Part shown: one piece after another, positions 28,854 to 40,915 of the stretch
How positions within the stretch are numbered: position 1 is the stretch's first letter
Layout: every line of letters starts with the position of its first letter
Assembly: GCA_900468535.1 (NCBI GenBank)
Contig: UBTY01000018.1
Span: 111,248-159,709, forward strand
DNA: 48,462 nucleotides
Reading direction: 5' to 3'
Origin: Hyphomicrobiales bacterium
GTDB lineage: Bacteria; Pseudomonadota; Alphaproteobacteria; Rhizobiales; Rhizobiaceae
Made by a program: the position numbers and the translations under genes
The notes under the pieces: generated by a model
Told to the model about the DNA's origin: nothing
Seen by the model: the letters and a program-made list of their open reading frames with translations, nothing else
Database searches by the model: none

Positions 28854-29353
28854 CGCCCGACCGTCATCCGCCGCAGCACGTTGGTCTTCCAGTAGAACTG
28901 GTGGACAAGTGCGCCTGCAACATGGGCAGCGATAAGCACCCAGAGGATCACCTTCAGCACGTCGGCATGGAGAGATCCAGCGGCGTCCGCCCCAAAATAA
29001 TAGGCGGCGATCCCCGTGAGCGGCATCACGAAGATGAACGCGTAAAGACTGACGTGCACGGCCTTTGCCGCCACGCGAAACAACAAGGGCTCGTCCTCAA
29101 TTTCCGCAGGCGCGCCCTGGAGCAAGCGCAGACAGACGCGAACGATCGCAAGCACGAGGATCGCGATGCCGACATAGGCATGAATATTGGCTGCTGCGAC
29201 TTGGTCTGCGGATGGAGCGTTGCCGTGACGCATCGCGCGGTGCCATTCGTTCATTCCGTCAGGAAAAAGAAGATTGAAGAAGATCAGCAGCGCCATGCCC
29301 CAATGAAGCAGGCGTTGCGGCAGGCTGAATGCATCGACGGGTGTGGACCGCAT
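28850..29353 (-). CDS. Cytochrome b561
   Basis: This 167-residue protein has four transmembrane segments with haem-ligand histidines in PQRLLHWGMALLIFF (first helix), HVSLYAFIFVMPLTG (third) and VLIAAHVAGALVHQFYWK (fourth). It is a prokaryotic CybB-type b561 that moves electrons between quinol and a periplasmic or membrane acceptor; some relatives oxidise superoxide. AAGGGG lies 7 bp before the ATG, ruling out the ATG six codons further up. It lies downstream of the lpdA terminator, so it is transcribed separately. Confidence 0.92.
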   Translation of the reverse strand: MRSTPVDAFSLPQRLLHWGMALLIFFNLLFPDGMNEWHRAMRHGNAPSADQVAAANIHAYVGIAILVLAIVRVCLRLLQGAPAEIEDEPLLFRVAAKAVHVSLYAFIFVMPLTGIAAYYFGADAAGSLHADVLKVILWVLIAAHVAGALVHQFYWKTNVLRRMTVGR

Positions 29354-29385
29354 GGGTTGCCCCTTGAACAATTTTAGAACCGTTC

Positions 29386-29423
29386 AAAAGTAAAACGGCC
29401 GCCTGTCATGAGACAAGCGGCCG
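29386..29423 (-). terminator. Terminator after lpdA
   Basis: Arms CGGCCGC (29396-29402) and GCGGCCG (29417-29423) pair perfectly, with an extra inner GTC/GAC. On the minus strand the hairpin runs into TTTTACTTTT (29395 to 29386), 25 bp after the lpdA stop. It separates lpdA from the cytochrome b561 gene. Confidence 0.88.
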
Positions 29424-29447
29424 AACGCATATTGCCGAAATTTAATA

Positions 29448-30854
<1,407 letters not shown>

Positions 30855-30880
30855 TGTTTCTTTTCCTTTTCGTTATTTGC

Positions 30881-31519
30881 TTAGTCAGCCGCGCGGGCGA
30901 GTGCGAGGCGGAAACCGAAGCCGACCAAAGCGGCACCGGTGATGCGGTTGAACCATTTGCCGCTTGCGATGAAGCGGTCTCGAATAGGCTTTACGGTGAA
31001 GAAGGTGGAGACGCCGGCAAACCAGGCGACGAGCGCGGTTGCCATGCCGATACCGTAGCTGAACTGGATCAGACCGGGCGTGTCGTGATGCACCAGCGTC
31101 GAGAACAGCGACAGGAAGAACAGGACCGGCTTCGGATTGAGCGCGTTGGTGACGAACCCCATACTCAGGCACTTCCACGCCGAGATCGGCTTGCGGTCTT
31201 CTTCAGTCACGTTGATCTCAGCCACGTTGAAGCCCGGCGCCCGGAACGACTTGATGCCAAGATAGACGAGATAGGCAACACCCGCCCACTTGATCATCGC
31301 GAACAGCATCAGCGACTTGGAGACGATGAGGCCGAGGCCCAGGATCGTGTAGCTGATGTGGAAGAGCAGCGAGAAACCCATGCCAAGGCCGGTCATGACG
31401 GCCGCGCGCCGACCGTGAACGATGCTCTGGCGAAGGATCACGGCGAAGTCGGCGCCTGGCACGACTATGAAGATCGAGAAGACGGCCATCAGGCCCAGAA
31501 ATTCGAAAACGTACTGCAT
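30881..31519 (-). CDS. LysE/RhtB-family exporter
   Basis: This 212-residue membrane protein has about six hydrophobic segments and the family start FLGLMAVFSIFIVVPGADFAVILRQSI, with VPGADF matching the conserved PGP/PGA region, and GMGFSLLFHISYTILGLG and GFVTNALNPKPVLFFLSLF (LNPK motif, about residue 125). It should export an amino acid or similar small molecule across the inner membrane; the substrate is unknown. GAGGA is 9 bp before the ATG. It lies 18 bp after the SDR gene and 26 bp before lpdA, so all appear co-transcribed. Confidence 0.88.
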   Translation of the reverse strand: MQYVFEFLGLMAVFSIFIVVPGADFAVILRQSIVHGRRAAVMTGLGMGFSLLFHISYTILGLGLIVSKSLMLFAMIKWAGVAYLVYLGIKSFRAPGFNVAEINVTEEDRKPISAWKCLSMGFVTNALNPKPVLFFLSLFSTLVHHDTPGLIQFSYGIGMATALVAWFAGVSTFFTVKPIRDRFIASGKWFNRITGAALVGFGFRLALARAAD

Positions 31520-31537
31520 GTGTATGGTCCTCGTGCC

Positions 31538-32290
31538 CTAGCGGCCACCGCTTACGTTGAGTATCGCGCCCGTTATATAGGAAGCCGTCGGCGAGAGCAG
31601 GTAGAGGACCGCATCGGCGATTTCCTCTGCCGTCCCCGAGCGCTGCATCGGAATGCTGGATGCCATGTCGCGCGCGCGGTTGGGCAGGCCACCCGAGGCA
31701 TGAATATCGGTATCGATGACACCTGGACGGATGGCATTCACCCGCACGCCCTCTGTAGCCACCTCGCGCGACAGGCCGATCGTGAATGTATCGATCGCTG
31801 CCTTCGAAGCCGCGTAATCGACATACTGCGATGCCGACCCCAGGACAGCGGCCATCGACGAGATATTCACGATCGATCCGCCCTTGCCGCCATGCTTTGA
31901 CGACATGCGGCGCACCGCCTCGGAAGCACAGAGGATCGACCCCGTGACGTTGATACGCATCATCCGCTCGAGACGTTCGACACTCATCTCGTCGACACGC
32001 TGCGGCGCGTCGACGATGCCGGCATTGTTGACGAGGCCATCAAGCTGCCCGAAATGCCGATCGACCGCTTCGAACATCGCGGCGATATCCTGCGCGTTGC
32101 CGACATCGCCCTGGATCGCGATCGCGCCGCCACCTTCTGCCCGGACCTCCGCGACAACAGCATCGGCGGCCGCACGGTTCGCGGCGTAGTTCACCGCAAC
32201 ATTCCATCCCTGCCTGGCGGCAAGGCGGCACACGGCGGCGCCTATGCCCCGACTGCCGCCGGTGACGAGAAGAACGGGCCGCCCTGTCAT
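31538..32290 (-). CDS. Short-chain dehydrogenase/reductase
   Basis: This 250-residue classical SDR starts MTGRPVLLVTGGSRGIGAAV. It has GGSRGIG (about residues 11-17), NNAGIV (about 86), IVNISSMAAVLG (catalytic Ser), YVDYAASKAAI (Tyr and Lys), and PGVIDTDIHASGG. The Asn-Tyr-Ala-Ala after strand 2 lacks the Asp typical of NAD-specific enzymes, which favours NADP(H). AAGGAG 8 bp before the ATG fixes the start at 32290; that start overlaps the previous gene's stop by 4 bp. The substrate is unknown. It resembles the glucose/FabG-type dehydrogenases. Confidence 0.87.
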   Translation of the reverse strand: MTGRPVLLVTGGSRGIGAAVCRLAARQGWNVAVNYAANRAAADAVVAEVRAEGGGAIAIQGDVGNAQDIAAMFEAVDRHFGQLDGLVNNAGIVDAPQRVDEMSVERLERMMRINVTGSILCASEAVRRMSSKHGGKGGSIVNISSMAAVLGSASQYVDYAASKAAIDTFTIGLSREVATEGVRVNAIRPGVIDTDIHASGGLPNRARDMASSIPMQRSGTAEEIADAVLYLLSPTASYITGAILNVSGGR

Positions 32291-32805
32291 TTCGCGCACT
32301 CCTTGAAGGTCAGCAAATCCCACGGCGCGACGGTCGCCTTGTCCTTACCCCAGATCTTCGACTGCCGGATCGCGGGACCGAGACCGGGCAACAGGATCGT
32401 ATCAGCCGCTGCTGCGGATTCAGACTGGAGATTGTCGATCTTGCCCGTGGCGTCGGCGCCGTAGACGGCCCCCTGCCATATGGTGCAGGCGTCCAGGTCG
32501 GCACCGGTCGCATCGCCGTCGGGGCATTGGAACATCAGAATACCCGCAGCCCGCGCCGGATCCTCGGAAGGCATGACATAGCCGTCGAGTTCCAGTGAGG
32601 TCTTCAATACTTTCAGCGTGAAGAAGTTGCTGGCTGAAGCCGCGTCCGAAGCGATCGGCTTGAAACGCAACTCATAGGCACCATCCCTGTCGGCGTAGAC
32701 GGCGCTGGCCTGCTTGCAATCGGGAGCGCCGACAGCCGCGACAGGCAGACCCAGCAGAAACGCCAGCAAAGCCCCGCCCCTGCCATTGGCAAGAGGAACC
32801 ATCAT
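32287..32805 (-). CDS. Hypothetical secreted protein
   Basis: This protein of about 172 residues has a signal peptide (LANGRGGALLAFLLGLPVAAVGA, cleavage near residue 26) and four or five cysteines in the mature part, including LMFQCPDGD, LDACTIW and a final FKECAK, suggesting disulphides in the periplasm. AGGGCG lies 3 to 6 bp before two consecutive ATGs (32805 and 32802). A further ATG at 32835 would extend the N-terminus. I do not recognise a named domain. Its 4-bp overlap with the SDR gene shows co-translation. It starts the hypothetical-SDR-LysE-lpdA unit just downstream of the sucB terminator. Confidence 0.72.
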   Translation of the reverse strand: MMVPLANGRGGALLAFLLGLPVAAVGAPDCKQASAVYADRDGAYELRFKPIASDAASASNFFTLKVLKTSLELDGYVMPSEDPARAAGILMFQCPDGDATGADLDACTIWQGAVYGADATGKIDNLQSESAAAADTILLPGLGPAIRQSKIWGKDKATVAPWDLLTFKECAK

Positions 32806-32851
32806 ACGCCCTGTGGAGATTGCCAGCGACATCACGCGTCCCGCCGAGGTG

Positions 32852-32873
32852 AAAAGGGCCGCTCACGCGGCCC
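32852..32873 (-). terminator. Terminator after sucB
   Basis: A perfect 7-bp stem GGGCCGC/GCGGCCC (32856-32862 and 32867-32873) with a TCAC loop is followed on the minus strand by TTTTC. It begins 11 bp after the sucB stop and ends the sucA-YciI-sucB unit. Confidence 0.88.
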
Positions 32874-32883
32874 AGTCGATTGC

Positions 32884-34119
32884 TTAGAGATCGAGAACCA
32901 GACGCTCCGGATCTTCCAGGCTTTCCTTGACGCGAACGAGGAAGGTCACTGCTTCCTTACCATCGACGATACGGTGATCGTAGGAGAGAGCGAGGTACAT
33001 CATCGGACGGATGACGATCTGGCCGCCGACAACAACCGGACGATCCTGGATCTTGTGCATGCCGAGGATACCGGACTGCGGTGCGTTCAGGATCGGCGAG
33101 GACATCAGCGAGCCGTAGACGCCACCGTTGGTGATGGTGAAGGTACCGCCCTGCATGTCGGCCATCGAGAGCGAGCCGTCACGAGCAGCCTTTGCCAGAC
33201 GTGCCAGTTCCTTTTCAACTTCAGCGATCGACATCTGGTCGGCGTCGCGAATGACAGGAACGACAAGACCCTTGTCCGTACCGACTGCCATGCCGACGTG
33301 GCAGAAGTTCTTGTAAATGATGTCCGTGCCGTCGATCTCGGCGTTAACAGCCGGAAGTTCCTTCAGCGCGTGCGTGACCGCCTTGGTGAAGAAGCCCATG
33401 AAGCCGAGCTTGACGCCATGCTTCTTTTCGAAAACGTCCTTGTACTTGGCACGCAGGTCCATGACCGCCTTCATGTCCACCTCATTGTAGGTGGTCAGCA
33501 TGGCAGCCGTGTTCTGTGCGTCCTTGAGGCGCTTGGCGATCGTCTGGCGCAGGCGTGTCATCTTCACGCGCTCTTCGCGACCAGCATCCTCGACCGTCGA
33601 CGGACCGCGTGCGGCAACCGGAGCGGCAGGCGCCGCGGCGGCTGCCGGAGCGGAAATGCCCTTGGCAACGGCCGCGATCACGTCACCCTTCAGAACCTGA
33701 CCGCGCTTGCCCGATCCATCGACCTGATCGGCCGACAGGTTGTTCTCGGCGAGCATCTTGGCGGCAGCTGGGGCCGGCGGCATCGCGGAAGCAGCAGCAA
33801 CCGGAGCAGCGGCAGCGGCAACGGGTGCAGGAGCAGCGGCAGCCGGTTCAGCAGCCTTTGCCGGAGCAGCAGCAGCGCCGGAACCTTCGGCGATCTGGCC
33901 GAGGAGCGCGCCGAGACCGACGGTTTCGCCAGCCTGAGCGACGATTTCGGACAGCGTACCGGAAACCGGAGCCGGTACTTCGATGGTCACCTTGTCGGTT
34001 TCAAGCTCGAGAATCGGCTCGTCGGCCTTGATGGCGTCGCCCACCTTCTTGAACCAGGTACCGACGGTTGCCTCGCTGACGGATTCACCGAGAGTTGGAA
34101 CGCGGATTTCTGTGGCCAT
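32884..34119 (-). CDS. sucB: 2-oxoglutarate dehydrogenase E2, dihydrolipoyl succinyltransferase
   Basis: This 411-residue core subunit transfers the succinyl group to CoA. The lipoyl domain (residues 1-78) carries the lipoylated Lys43 in [10 protein letters not shown]. An Ala/Pro-rich hinge (about 80-112) leads to the E3-binding domain (about 113-150: [20 protein letters not shown]). A second hinge precedes the catalytic domain, whose active-site [10 protein letters not shown] has His382 and Asp386. CAGGA precedes the ATG. It lies 29 bp after the YciI-like gene. Confidence 0.97.
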   Translation of the reverse strand: MATEIRVPTLGESVSEATVGTWFKKVGDAIKADEPILELETDKVTIEVPAPVSGTLSEIVAQAGETVGLGALLGQIAEGSGAAAAPAKAAEPAAAAPAPVAAAAAPVAAASAMPPAPAAAKMLAENNLSADQVDGSGKRGQVLKGDVIAAVAKGISAPAAAAAPAAPVAARGPSTVEDAGREERVKMTRLRQTIAKRLKDAQNTAAMLTTYNEVDMKAVMDLRAKYKDVFEKKHGVKLGFMGFFTKAVTHALKELPAVNAEIDGTDIIYKNFCHVGMAVGTDKGLVVPVIRDADQMSIAEVEKELARLAKAARDGSLSMADMQGGTFTITNGGVYGSLMSSPILNAPQSGILGMHKIQDRPVVVGGQIVIRPMMYLALSYDHRIVDGKEAVTFLVRVKESLEDPERLVLDL

Positions 34120-34148
34120 TGTTCAAATCCTGATTTGCTTGTGTTCGT

Positions 34149-34466
34149 TTATTCGTTTCCGGCAGCAGATGGCCGGAGAATGATCGAGGGCATTGGCAAT
34201 ATGTCGAAGCGAAAACCGTAACCGGACTGGATGATCGGATCGGCATCGGCCATTGCCTGCGCTGCCTGCTGATCCTCTGCCGAGACGACTGCCATGCCCC
34301 AGGCTCCCTCACCTTCGAAGACGGGACCGGCGGCGATCGCCGATCTCTCTTCTGCGTTGCGGTGCCAGTAGTCGGCATGGCGGCTCATCGCGGCCATTTC
34401 CTCCCCGGTCGCGTCATGCGGGAAACGGGGGCGAGGCGGCACAAGTCTCAAGAAGAAATATGCCAT
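34149..34466 (-). CDS. YciI-like (YCII-related) small protein inside the sucAB operon
   Basis: This 105-residue protein has a ferredoxin-like fold pattern: strand MAYFFLRLVPPRP, helix TGEEMAAMSRHADYWHRNAEE, GPVFEGEGAWGMAVVSAEDQQAAQAMADADPII, then a closing strand. The His in SRHADYW and the Asp in DADPI are the pair conserved in YciI proteins. These form dimers and have no settled function; some act as hydrolases or dehalogenase-like enzymes. The gene lies 12 bp after sucA and 29 bp before sucB with no terminator, so it must be co-transcribed. That position hints at a role tied to 2-oxoglutarate dehydrogenase, but nothing proves it. Confidence 0.82.
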   Translation of the reverse strand: MAYFFLRLVPPRPRFPHDATGEEMAAMSRHADYWHRNAEERSAIAAGPVFEGEGAWGMAVVSAEDQQAAQAMADADPIIQSGYGFRFDILPMPSIILRPSAAGNE

Positions 34467-34478
34467 CGCCCCGATCCC

Positions 34479-37463
34479 TTAGCCGCCCAACGCATCCTCG
34501 AGGAATGCGGCGAGCTGCGACAGATGCTTGGACATCAGACCCGTTGCCGGCGAAGCCGCAGCCGGACGACCGGTGTAGCGGACGCGCTGGTACTTCGCAT
34601 CGATATGGGCGAGCACCCATTCCAGATACGGGTCGATGAACGACCATGCGCCCATGTTCTTGGGCTCTTCCTGGCACCAGACCATCTCGGCGTTCCGGAA
34701 ACGGCTGAGCTCGTTGATGAGCGCCTTGGCCGGGAACGGATAGAGCTGTTCGACGCGCAGCAGGTAGACATCGTCGATGCCGCGCTTTTCGCGCTCCTCC
34801 AGAAGGTCGTAGTAGACCTTGCCGGAGCACATGACGACGCGGCGGATCTTCGCGTCCTTCTGGAGCTTGATCGGGCCGTCCTTGATGACCTCCGCATCGT
34901 CCCACAGGAGGCGATGGAAGGAGGATTCGCCCGCGAGTTCCGCGAGGGTCGAAACAGCCCGCTTGTGACGCAGAAGCGACTTCGGTGTCATCAGCACGAG
35001 CGGCTTGCGGAAGTCGCGCTTCAGCTGCCGACGCAGGATGTGGAAGTAGTTCGCCGGCGTCGTAACGTTAGCGACCTGCATGTTGTCTTCAGCGCAAAGC
35101 TGCAGGAAGCGCTCGAGGCGGGCCGAAGAGTGCTCAGGACCCTGACCTTCGTAGCCGTGCGGCAGCAGGCAGACGAGGCCCGACATGCGCAGCCACTTGC
35201 GTTCGCCAGACGAGATGAACTGGTCAAAGACGACCTGCGCACCGTTGGCGAAGTCGCCGAACTGGGCTTCCCAGAGTGTCAGCGCGTTCGGACGGGCGAG
35301 CGAGTAGCCGTACTCGAAGCCGAGAACCGCTTCTTCCGAAAGCATCGAGTTGATGACTTCGTAGCGAGCCTGATTGGGCGAAAGGTTCGCCAACGGGATG
35401 TAGCGCTCTTCCGTCTCCTGATCGTAGAGGACCGAGTGACGCTGCGAGAAGGTGCCGCGTTCGCAATCCTGACCCGACAGGCGGATCTTGTGGCCTTCCG
35501 TGACCAGCGAGCCGAAAGCGAGAGCTTCCGCCATTGCCCAGTCGAGGTTCTCGCCCGTCTGGATCATGTTGGAGCGGTTTTCCATGAAGCGCTGGATCGT
35601 GCGGTGCGCGTGGAAGCCTTCCGGAATCTCGGAGAGCTTGCGACCGATATCCTTGAGCTGCTTCATCGGCACGGCGGTCTTGCCGCGACGCTGCTCGTCG
35701 GCATTGTCAGCGGTGCGCAGGCCCGACCACTCGCCATCAAGCCAGTCGGCCTTGTTCGGCTTGTAGCTCTGGCCAGCGTCGAATTCCTGCTCGAGATGGG
35801 CGCGCCAGTCTGCCTTCATCTTTTCGACTTCGCCGTCGCTGACGAGGCCTTCGGCAACAAGGCGGTCCGCATAGATCTGCAGGACTGTCTTGTGAGCGCG
35901 GATAACCTTGTACATCTTCGGCTGCGTGAAGGACGGCTCATCGCCTTCATTGTGGCCGTAGCGGCGATAGCAGAACATGTCGAGGACGACAGGCTTGTGG
36001 AACTTCATGCGAAATTCCATGGCGATCTTGGCCGCGTAGACAACCGCTTCCGGATCGTCGCCGTTGACGTGCAGGATCGGCGCCTCGATCATCTTGGCGA
36101 CGTCGGACGGATACGGCGACGAGCGCGAGAAGGCCGGGTTCGTAGTGAAGCCGATCTGGTTGTTGATGATGACGTGCATCGTGCCGGCAACGCGGTGACC
36201 GCGCAGGCCCGACAGGCCGAGGATTTCGGCGATAACGCCCTGGCCAGCGAAGGCCGCGTCACCGTGGATCAGCAGCGGCAGAACCTTGGCGCGTTCGGAC
36301 AGCGGAATGGTGTCGCCGTCCCAGACGGTGGCGCCCATGTCCTGCTTGGCGCGGGCCTTGCCCATGACGACAGGGTCGACGATTTCAAGGTGCGACGGGT
36401 TTGCCGTCAGCGACACGTGAACCTTGTTGCCGTCGAACTCGCGGTCCGACGATGCGCCAAGATGGTACTTGACGTCACCCGAGCCTTCGACTTCGTCAGG
36501 CGCGTAGGAGCCGCCCTTGAACTCGTGGAAGATGGCGCGGTGCGGCTTGCCCATGACCTGGGAGAGCACGTTCAGGCGGCCGCGGTGGGCCATGCCGAAC
36601 ACCGCTTCCTTGAGGCCGAGGCTGCCGCCGCGCTTCAGGATCTGTTCCAGCGCCGGGATCAGCGATTCACCGCCGTCGAGGCCGAAACGCTTGGTGCCCT
36701 TGAACTTGACATCGAGGAACTGCTCGTAGCCCTCGGCTTCGACGAGCTTGGCAAGGATCGCCTTCTTGCCCTCTGGCGTGAAAGCAACACCCTTGTCCGG
36801 ACCTTCGATCCGTTCCTGGATCCAGGCCTTTTCCTCGGGGTTCGAGATGTGCATGAACTCGACGCCGAGCGTCGAGCAGTAGGTGCGCTCGAGGATCTCG
36901 ATCATCTGCGGGATGGTCGCGTATTCGAGACCGAGCACGTTGTCGATGAAGATCTTGCGATCGTTGTCAGCGGCGGTGAAACCGTAGTTTTCCGGCGACA
37001 GTTCCTTGTAGTCTTCAACCGGAGCAGCAATCCCGAGCGGATCGAGCTTGGCGTGCAGGTGGCCGCGCATGCGATAAGCGCGGATCATCATGATGGCGCG
37101 GACGGAGTCGCGCGTCGCCTGCAGGATGTCGGCACCATCGGTCGGCTTGCCGGCGGCTTCCGCCTTGCCCTTGACCTTGGTTTCGATGATCTTTTCGACC
37201 GTACCCCAATCGCCATCGAGCGCCGAAACGAGATCGCTCTTCGGCTGTAGGGGCCAATTCTTCTTGCGCCAGGACGCACCCTTGGCCGCCTTCTTCACAT
37301 CGTCAGGATTGTCTTCGAGCGCCTTGAAGAAGGACTGCCATTCCTGATTGACCGAGCTCGGGTCTTCTTCGTAGCGCGCATAAAGCTGCTCGATGTAAGC
37401 AGCGTTGGCGCCATCCAGAAACGAGGTGATCTGAAACTGCTCGTTGGCTTCTTGCCGTGCCAT
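34479..37463 (-). CDS. sucA: 2-oxoglutarate dehydrogenase E1 component
   Basis: This 994-residue thiamine diphosphate enzyme decarboxylates 2-oxoglutarate. The N-terminal E2-binding segment (SFLDGANAAYIEQLYARYEEDP) is present. FGMAHRGRLNVL is followed by the ThDP motif GDAAFAGQGVIAEIL...NNQIGFTTNP, then CYRRYGHNEGDEPSFTQPKMY, and the C-terminal transketolase-like domain with GFEYGYSLARPNALTLWEAQFGDFANGAQV. Length fits the family. The start codon has no nearby Shine-Dalgarno sequence, but a perfect AGGAGG lies 25 nt upstream behind a hairpin. The gene opens the unit sucA-YciI-sucB, separated from mdh-sucC-sucD by a terminator. Confidence 0.97.
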   Translation of the reverse strand: MARQEANEQFQITSFLDGANAAYIEQLYARYEEDPSSVNQEWQSFFKALEDNPDDVKKAAKGASWRKKNWPLQPKSDLVSALDGDWGTVEKIIETKVKGKAEAAGKPTDGADILQATRDSVRAIMMIRAYRMRGHLHAKLDPLGIAAPVEDYKELSPENYGFTAADNDRKIFIDNVLGLEYATIPQMIEILERTYCSTLGVEFMHISNPEEKAWIQERIEGPDKGVAFTPEGKKAILAKLVEAEGYEQFLDVKFKGTKRFGLDGGESLIPALEQILKRGGSLGLKEAVFGMAHRGRLNVLSQVMGKPHRAIFHEFKGGSYAPDEVEGSGDVKYHLGASSDREFDGNKVHVSLTANPSHLEIVDPVVMGKARAKQDMGATVWDGDTIPLSERAKVLPLLIHGDAAFAGQGVIAEILGLSGLRGHRVAGTMHVIINNQIGFTTNPAFSRSSPYPSDVAKMIEAPILHVNGDDPEAVVYAAKIAMEFRMKFHKPVVLDMFCYRRYGHNEGDEPSFTQPKMYKVIRAHKTVLQIYADRLVAEGLVSDGEVEKMKADWRAHLEQEFDAGQSYKPNKADWLDGEWSGLRTADNADEQRRGKTAVPMKQLKDIGRKLSEIPEGFHAHRTIQRFMENRSNMIQTGENLDWAMAEALAFGSLVTEGHKIRLSGQDCERGTFSQRHSVLYDQETEERYIPLANLSPNQARYEVINSMLSEEAVLGFEYGYSLARPNALTLWEAQFGDFANGAQVVFDQFISSGERKWLRMSGLVCLLPHGYEGQGPEHSSARLERFLQLCAEDNMQVANVTTPANYFHILRRQLKRDFRKPLVLMTPKSLLRHKRAVSTLAELAGESSFHRLLWDDAEVIKDGPIKLQKDAKIRRVVMCSGKVYYDLLEEREKRGIDDVYLLRVEQLYPFPAKALINELSRFRNAEMVWCQEEPKNMGAWSFIDPYLEWVLAHIDAKYQRVRYTGRPAAASPATGLMSKHLSQLAAFLEDALGG

Positions 37464-37472
37464 GGTTACACG

Positions 37473-37494
37473 CGGACGCTTTCGCCCGCCTCCT
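37473..37494 (-). promoter_or_regulatory. Distant sucA ribosome binding site with intervening hairpin
   Basis: AGGAGG (37494 to 37489) is followed directly by a 16-nt sequence that folds as CGGGCG-AAAG-CGTCCG, a 6-bp stem with one G-U pair, 7 bp if the last SD G pairs. Nine nucleotides then remain to the ATG at 37463. Folding would reduce an SD spacing of 25 nt to an effective 9 nt. Confidence 0.5.
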
Positions 37495-37577
37495 GACTTG
37501 TGATTTTGCCGGATACTCGACCGGCTTGCCGCATCTATCGTTAGCCGCCTGTCCGCGGCTCATTTCAATTCTAGGTC

Positions 37578-37612
37578 AAAAACCCGGGCAAACGGTTCGG
37601 CCGCTGCCCGGG
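37578..37612 (-). terminator. Terminator of the mdh-sucC-sucD operon
   Basis: Arms CCCGGGCA (37583-37590) and TGCCCGGG (37605-37612) pair over 8 bp. On the minus strand the hairpin is followed by five T. It begins 12 bp after the sucD stop and ends transcription before sucA. Confidence 0.9.
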
Positions 37613-37624
37613 ATATAGATTGGT

Positions 37625-38527
37625 TTAGCTCTTGAGGACTTCAACCAGCGTCTTGCCGAGGCGTGCCGGAGAAGGCGAAACCTTGATGCCGGCTGCCTCC
37701 ATGGCAGCGATCTTCGATTCCGCATCGCCCTTGCCGCCGGAAACGACAGCGCCGGCGTGGCCCATGGTACGGCCCTTCGGAGCCGTACGGCCCGCGATGA
37801 AGCCGGCCATCGGCTTCTTGCGGCCCTTCTTGGCCTCGTCGATGAGGAACTGGGCTGCGTCTTCTTCAGCCGAGCCGCCGATTTCGCCGATCATGATGAT
37901 CGAGGTCGTGGCTTCGTCGGCCAGGAACATCTCGAGCACGTCGATGAATTCGGTGCCCTTGACCGGGTCGCCGCCGATACCGACAGCCGTCGTCTGGCCA
38001 AGGCCTTCGTTCGACGTCTGGAACACGGCTTCGTAGGTCAGCGTGCCGGAGCGCGAGACGATACCGACCGAACCCTTGCGGAAGATCGAGCCCGGCATGA
38101 TGCCGATCTTGCATTCTTCCGGCGTCAGGATACCCGGGCAGTTCGGTCCGAGCAGGCGCGACTTGGACTTGTCGAGGCGAGCCTTGACGCGAACCATGTC
38201 CATGACCGGGATACCCTCGGTGATGCACGTGATGAACGGGATCTCGGCGTCAATCGCCTCGATGATTGCATCAGCGGCACCAGCCGGCGGAACGTAGATG
38301 ACCGAAGCGTCGGCACCGGTGCGTTCCTTGGCTTCGGCAACCGAAGCGAAGATCGGCAGGGTTTCGCCCTTCGAGCCGGTCCAGGTTTCGCCACCCTTCT
38401 TCGGGTGGATACCGCCGACCATCTGCGTGCCGTAGTAGGCGAGCGCCTGTTCGGTGTGGAAGGTGCCGGTCTTGCCGGTCAGGCCCTGAACGAGAACCTT
38501 GGTATTCTTGTTTACGAGAATAGACAT
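37625..38527 (-). CDS. sucD: Succinyl-CoA synthetase alpha subunit
   Basis: This 300-residue subunit binds CoA in its N-terminal Rossmann domain ([19 protein letters not shown], about residues 12-30). The phosphorylated His257 is in [27 protein letters not shown] and the SRSGTLTYE loop (about residue 160) are typical. With SucC it makes succinate and ATP or GTP from succinyl-CoA. GAGGA lies 9 bp before the ATG; sucC ends 16 bp upstream. It is the last gene of mdh-sucC-sucD. Confidence 0.97.
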   Translation of the reverse strand: MSILVNKNTKVLVQGLTGKTGTFHTEQALAYYGTQMVGGIHPKKGGETWTGSKGETLPIFASVAEAKERTGADASVIYVPPAGAADAIIEAIDAEIPFITCITEGIPVMDMVRVKARLDKSKSRLLGPNCPGILTPEECKIGIMPGSIFRKGSVGIVSRSGTLTYEAVFQTSNEGLGQTTAVGIGGDPVKGTEFIDVLEMFLADEATTSIIMIGEIGGSAEEDAAQFLIDEAKKGRKKPMAGFIAGRTAPKGRTMGHAGAVVSGGKGDAESKIAAMEAAGIKVSPSPARLGKTLVEVLKS

Positions 38528-38543
38528 CTATCAGGTCCTCAAA

Positions 38544-39737
<1,194 letters not shown>

Positions 39738-39775
39738 GGGTCTATTCCTGTTTGGATTACGTCAGCGCCGATTGA

Positions 39776-40837
<1,062 letters not shown>

Positions 40838-40877
40838 TTATTTTTGAGCGAGGAATTTCAATCGGTTAGATATTAAA

Positions 40878-40908
40878 ATTCTTACGTAAACGTAAGATAA
40901 TTTGTCAA
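40878..40908 (-). promoter_or_regulatory. Predicted promoter of mdh-sucC-sucD with long spacer
   Basis: On the minus strand a perfect TTGACA (40908 to 40903) is followed, after 19 bp, by AAGAAT (40883 to 40878), a 4/6 match to TATAAT. With an 18-bp spacer the -10 would be TAAGAA, a poorer match. A 19-bp spacer is typical of promoters controlled by MerR-family proteins. The promoter lies 8 bp after the zapE stop codon. Confidence 0.5.
40881..40896. promoter_or_regulatory. Inverted repeat operator within the mdh promoter
   Basis: CTTACGTAAACGTAAG is two 7-bp arms (CTTACGT and ACGTAAG) around AA. It fills most of the space between the -35 and -10 boxes of the mdh promoter and overlaps the -10 by three bases. 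The ACGT-N2-ACGT form resembles operators of MerR-family regulators such as LiuR; which protein binds is not known. Confidence 0.5.
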
Positions 40909-40915
40909 CAAAACG

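Noticed and set aside
34362..37250. A 962-codon open frame on the plus strand opposite sucA.
   Set aside because: Long antisense frames are common opposite highly expressed high-GC genes because codons such as TTA, CTA and TCA are avoided. The predicted protein has no recognisable domain, and the minus-strand SucA is complete. Similar frames opposite atpD, lpdA and sucC are rejected for the same reason.
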